A DNA stretch of 64,000 nt from NCBI GenBank assembly GCA_001724425.1, contig MEEK01000006.1, positions 53,654 to 117,653 on the forward strand. Reading direction: 5' to 3'. Under the pieces are notes generated by a model. It was not told the origin of the DNA. It did no database searches and saw only the letters and a list, made by a program, of their open reading frames with translations. The position numbers and the translations under genes are program-made. This DNA comes from Microbacterium sp. SCN 70-27. GTDB lineage: Bacteria; Actinomycetota; Actinomycetes; Actinomycetales; Microbacteriaceae. Of the stretch, positions 63,021-64,000 are shown one piece after another (positions within the stretch are counted from its first letter, which is position 1; each line of letters starts with the position of its first letter).

Positions 63021-63893
63021 ATGCGCGGCATCATTCTCGCGGGCGGCACTGGTTCCCGCCTTCACCCGATCACGCTCGGCGTGTCGAAGCAGCTCGTCCC
63101 GGTCTACGACAAGCCGATGATCTACTACCCGCTGTCGACGCTCCTGCTCGCGGGCATCGAGGACATCCTGGTCATCACGACTCCGCACGACGGGGCGCAG
63201 TTCCAGCAGCTCCTCGGCGACGGTTCCCGCTTCGGTGTGTCGATCACCTACCGCACCCAGCCGTCTCCCGACGGGCTGGCGCAGGCTTTCATCCTCGGAG
63301 AAGAGCACATCGGCTCCGATTCCGCCGCGCTGGTGCTCGGCGACAACATCTTCTACGGGCAGGGCATGGGCACGCGGCTGCGTCAGTACACGTCGCTGAC
63401 CGGTGGGGTGGTTTTCGGATACTGGGTCGACGATCCGACCGCGTACGGCGTCGTCGAGTTCGACGAGAGTGGCACGGTGGTCTCCCTCGAGGAGAAACCC
63501 GCACAGCCCAAGAGCAACTACGCCGTGCCGGGACTGTACTTCTACGACAACGACGTCATCGAGATCGCCAAGTCGCTGCGTCCGTCGCCGCGCGGCGAGC
63601 TCGAAATCACCGACGTCAACCGCGCATACCTCGAGCGCGGAGACCTTCGCGTCGAACTCCTCCCTCGCGGGACCGCCTGGCTCGACACCGGCACCTTCGA
63701 CTCTCTGGCCGAGGCGACCGACTTCATCCGCACGGTGGAGAAGCGCCAGGGGCTGTCGATCGGATGCCCGGAAGAGATCGCGTGGCGGATGGGATTCCTG
63801 TCGGACGACGAGCTCCGTGAGCGCGCGGAGCCGCTCGTGAAGAGCGGGTACGGCACCTATCTTCTGAAGATCTTGGGTCAGAGCGTCCGATGA
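63021..63893 (+). CDS. rmlA: Glucose-1-phosphate thymidylyltransferase
   Basis: 290-residue enzyme making dTDP-glucose, the first step to dTDP-rhamnose. [20 protein letters not shown] is the nucleotidyl-transferase signature, LGDNIFYG the metal site, [20 protein letters not shown] the conserved sugar-binding region, and [10 protein letters not shown] the C-terminal motif. A GTG three bases earlier is an alternative start. It overlaps the next gene by four bases. Confidence 0.97.
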   Translation: MRGIILAGGTGSRLHPITLGVSKQLVPVYDKPMIYYPLSTLLLAGIEDILVITTPHDGAQFQQLLGDGSRFGVSITYRTQPSPDGLAQAFILGEEHIGSDSAALVLGDNIFYGQGMGTRLRQYTSLTGGVVFGYWVDDPTAYGVVEFDESGTVVSLEEKPAQPKSNYAVPGLYFYDNDVIEIAKSLRPSPRGELEITDVNRAYLERGDLRVELLPRGTAWLDTGTFDSLAEATDFIRTVEKRQGLSIGCPEEIAWRMGFLSDDELRERAEPLVKSGYGTYLLKILGQSVR

Positions 63894-64000
63894 CGGCGCC
63901 CGCGGCGCCGGTGATGTCGGGGGTGTTTCCGGTGGGTGGGCGTCGGTTGGTGGTGTTTGTGTTGTTCGATCGTCGGGGGGCGGTCGAGGAGTATGTGCGG
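63890..64000 (+). CDS. Start of a probable rhamnan-synthesis (RgpF-like) gene, cut by window edge
   Basis: 37 codons from ATG 63890, overlapping the rmlA stop (ATGA). The segment [20 protein letters not shown] resembles the N-terminus of rhamnan-synthesis F proteins. Codon use changes sharply: TTT, TTG, GGT, GAT and CGT dominate where the preceding genes use C-ending codons. Too short for a firm call. Confidence 0.5.
   Translation, partial: MTAPAAPVMSGVFPVGGRRLVVFVLFDRRGAVEEYVR

Overview
The window is high-GC (about 70 percent), densely coding DNA from an actinobacterium, most likely Microbacteriaceae and probably Microbacterium-like. The signs are GTG/TTG starts, four-base ATGA/GTGA gene overlaps, a biotin-dependent acyl-CoA carboxylase with an epsilon subunit, LpdA-type quinone dehydrogenase, and many genes whose -10 hexamer (TANNNT) sits 6-7 bases before the start codon, as in leaderless transcripts. 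From memory, the backbone order (sdhCDAB, cdd-deoA-add, punA-pgm, lpdA, accA, maf, accE-accD, birA, PH-domain protein, purK, purE, LCP, rml) matches the Mycobacterium tuberculosis Rv3264-Rv3319 neighbourhood, so most of the window is conserved actinobacterial core.

Layout. 1-8.2 kb (minus): exonuclease III (cut by the window edge), a large unknown membrane protein, a BrkB/YihY membrane protein and the sdhCDAB operon. 8.4-17.9 kb (plus): manC, then a nucleoside scavenging unit made of a BMP lipoprotein, ABC ATPase, two permeases, cytidine deaminase, thymidine phosphorylase and adenosine deaminase. 17.9-32.5 kb is an accessory segment inserted in the core order. It holds a DUF559 endonuclease-like gene bracketed by two pairs of exactly 80-bp palindromic elements, an SDR / Na+-symporter / flavin monooxygenase operon, a complete mannitol PTS operon that carries its own EI and HPr with a divergent MtlR activator, a GNAT gene, and a truncated purD fragment between imperfect direct repeats. 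32.5-49.7 kb returns to core genes: phosphohexomutase, purine nucleoside phosphorylase, LpdA, a lipoprotein, acyl-CoA carboxylase subunits, Maf, an RNA methyltransferase, a LuxR-type two-component system, BirA, a PH-domain membrane protein, PurK and PurE. 49.7-64 kb is a cell-envelope polysaccharide locus: an LCP ligase, four glycosyltransferases, a secreted repeat protein, the dTDP-rhamnose enzymes (RmlC-RmlD fusion, RmlB, RmlA) and the start of a probable rhamnan-synthesis gene with aberrant codon use.

How the parts fit: the nucleoside importer feeds Cdd, DeoA, Add and, further on, PunA and the phosphomutase. Mannitol imported by EIICB/EIIA becomes mannitol-1-phosphate, which MtlD oxidises to fructose-6-phosphate. 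BirA biotinylates the AccA-type subunit, which works with AccD and AccE. ManC and the Rml enzymes make nucleotide sugars for wall or capsule glycans that the glycosyltransferases assemble and the LCP protein may attach.

The least explained features are the fixed-length 80-bp palindromic elements around the DUF559 gene, a genome-style over-representation of the heptamer GGATGCC on both strands (about 100 copies by eye), and several unassigned operator-like palindromes. No tRNA, rRNA, CRISPR array, transposase or phage gene was found.
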